Below, piece after piece: positions 62,902-64,000 of a stretch of DNA of 64,000 nucleotides. Source of the stretch: Pseudomonas serbica. GTDB taxonomy: Bacteria; Pseudomonadota; Gammaproteobacteria; Pseudomonadales; Pseudomonadaceae. Under the pieces are notes generated by a model. That model saw nothing but the letters and a program-made list of their open reading frames with translations, ran no database searches and was not told the origin of the DNA. Within the stretch, counting starts at the first letter, position 1, and the number at the start of each line of letters is the position of its first letter. The DNA is taken from the NCBI RefSeq assembly GCF_028823535.1, contig NZ_JAQIYM010000005.1, positions 1 through 64,000 on the forward strand. The letters run 5' to 3'. The position numbers were made by a program, and so were the translations under genes.

Positions 62902-64000
62902 GGCCGCGACACCTCGGCACTGGCCCACAACCCCGGGTTGCAGGTCATGGCACGCTGGCTGTCCGTGAGGTCAGTGGCAAAGGTGCCGACCACGTACACC
63001 GAATTCTGCTCGGCATAGGGAAACGGCACGCTGTAGGTATTGGCGCGGATGTCCGACGCACTGGACAGCAACTGCACCACACTGGCCTTGAGCGGCTGGT
63101 CGAGGCCGCGGATTTTCACGGTGAGCACGCTGTCGCGGTCGATCTTGCTGGCCATGCGCTCGGGGAACACCGCAATCACGTAGCTCTGCGCACAATCGGT
63201 GGCCCGCAGCAGGGTCGAGCCAGCCTGCACCAGGGTGCCCTGGGGCGCCAGCAGCTCCTGGACGGTCCCCGGTGAATACGCCACGACGTCGTAGCCGGCC
63301 ATCAACTTGATCCGGTTCTGCTCGGTATCGATCAGCTGGTTGAGGTTGGCGAGTTCCTGCTGATAGGTCGCCCGGTTGCGCGCCTGATTCTCCAGGCTGA
63401 GCTTGAGCGTGGTCATCTGCGCACTGAGATCGAACATGCGCAGTTGATCGGGATCGAGGTAGACCCGCTTGTTGGCCGCACTGACGTCACCATCAGTGAT
63501 CCGCAACTGCGAACGCACCGACTCGGCCGCGCCCTGCAACGACGCCAATTGGGCTTTCGACGACGCCACCACCGCCCCACTGACCGCACCCTGGACGAAC
63601 AACTCGAGATTGCGCTCGACCGTTTCCTGGGCATCGATCAACCGCGCACTGGCGGCACTGTTCTCGGCTTTCAGGGCTTTTTGCGTGTAGAGCTGGCGGG
63701 TATGAAAGGCGGCCTGGTACTGCTGGCTGGTCTTCTCCAGCTCCTCGTAATAACGCTGATCGTGCTCGGCCTGACTGGCCGAAGACGACAACTGCTGCTC
63801 CAACGTCAGGCGCCGGGTTTGCAGGGTCAACAAGGTTTCCTGATTCGCCCGCGGGTTTTCCACCACGGCAATCTTCTGGCCCTGGGTAAACGTCACCCCC
63901 GGCTTGACCGCCAGGGAACTCACCACGCCATCAATCGGCGTGGTCAACAGAATCACCGGCGCATTCAGAATCGCCCGGGTGGCAGAGGCTGACACCAGTG
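62898..64000 (-). CDS. HlyD-like membrane-fusion protein (5'-truncated by window edge)
   Basis: About 367 residues visible, the start lies outside. A biotinyl-lipoyl-like half-motif (VILLTTPIDGVVSSLAVKPGVTFTQGQKIAVVEN), a long coiled-coil hairpin (TRRLTLEQQLSSSASQAEHDQRYYEELE to QARNRATYQQELANLNQLI), and the second half (YDVVAYSPGTVQELLAPQGTLVQAGSTLLRATD) show the family. In alginate synthesis Alg44 combines PilZ and such a domain; here they are on separate proteins. It is the first visible gene of the operon with the hydrolase, synthase and outer-membrane factor. Confidence 0.87.
   Translation of the reverse strand, partial: LVSASATRAILNAPVILLTTPIDGVVSSLAVKPGVTFTQGQKIAVVENPRANQETLLTLQTRRLTLEQQLSSSASQAEHDQRYYEELEKTSQQYQAAFHTRQLYTQKALKAENSAASARLIDAQETVERNLELFVQGAVSGAVVASSKAQLASLQGAAESVRSQLRITDGDVSAANKRVYLDPDQLRMFDLSAQMTTLKLSLENQARNRATYQQELANLNQLIDTEQNRIKLMAGYDVVAYSPGTVQELLAPQGTLVQAGSTLLRATDCAQSYVIAVFPERMASKIDRDSVLTVKIRGLDQPLKASVVQLLSSASDIRANTYSVPFPYAEQNSVYVVGTFATDLTDSQRAMTCNPGLWASAEVSRP

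Overview
The window looks like a chromosomal segment of a Pseudomonas of the fluorescens/putida type. The evidence is the high GC content, many REP/REPIN repeats built on a GTGGGAGC..GCTCGCGA core, Pseudomonas-restricted small families (DUF6124 and DUF6555 type), and gene neighbourhoods resembling P. aeruginosa and P. putida (rssB-rssC-tal-mlaA, lolCDE-pilZ-gdpd-sthA-apbE, cinRS-cinA-queF). No rRNA, tRNA, CRISPR array, insertion sequence or prophage was recognised.

Region 1 (1-10400) is one leftward type VI secretion (T6SS) island. In transcription order it holds vgrG, a small membrane protein, a class-3 lipase effector (Tle type), two tandem paralogous lipoproteins (probable immunity proteins), a PAAR spike protein, a membrane-anchored protein of unknown function, and an IcmF/TssM-like protein cut by the window edge. 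Two genes carry single-base deletions: vgrG in a G6 tract, and the second lipoprotein copy immediately after its lipobox.

Region 2 (10400-31400) is mostly housekeeping and metabolic. It includes a DUF6124 gene with a structured leader, a ParD-like/methionine aminopeptidase pair, an inducible ornithine decarboxylase/antiporter module (speF-potE-binding protein), a TauE exporter, polB, a CBS protein, a secreted protein made of nine 13-residue repeats, a DUF1615 lipoprotein, a flavin monooxygenase, and a zinc-type hemB next to a GST.

Region 3 (31400-46700) carries a histidine phosphatase, selD-selU, small cytoplasmic proteins, a metallothionein, a YdcZ transporter pair with a divergent LysR gene, an antiporter, a dCache-type chemoreceptor, transaldolase, rssB-rssC, mlaA and a HAD-like protein that lacks its catalytic aspartate.

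Region 4 (46700-58030) has the copper-responsive cin locus (queF/cinQ and cinA divergent from cinR-cinS), the lipoprotein-release ABC transporter lolCDE, a PilZ protein, a GDPD, sthA and apbE.

Region 5 (58056-64000) is a tightly coupled leftward four-gene operon: HlyD-like protein (cut by the window edge), periplasmic six-hairpin hydrolase-like protein, cellulose-synthase-like GT2 with a C-terminal PilZ domain, and outer-membrane NodT-type lipoprotein. It reads as an uncharacterised, synthase-dependent, c-di-GMP-regulated exopolysaccharide machine and is the strongest candidate for a new system here. The T6SS island and the structured leader of the DUF6124 gene come next.
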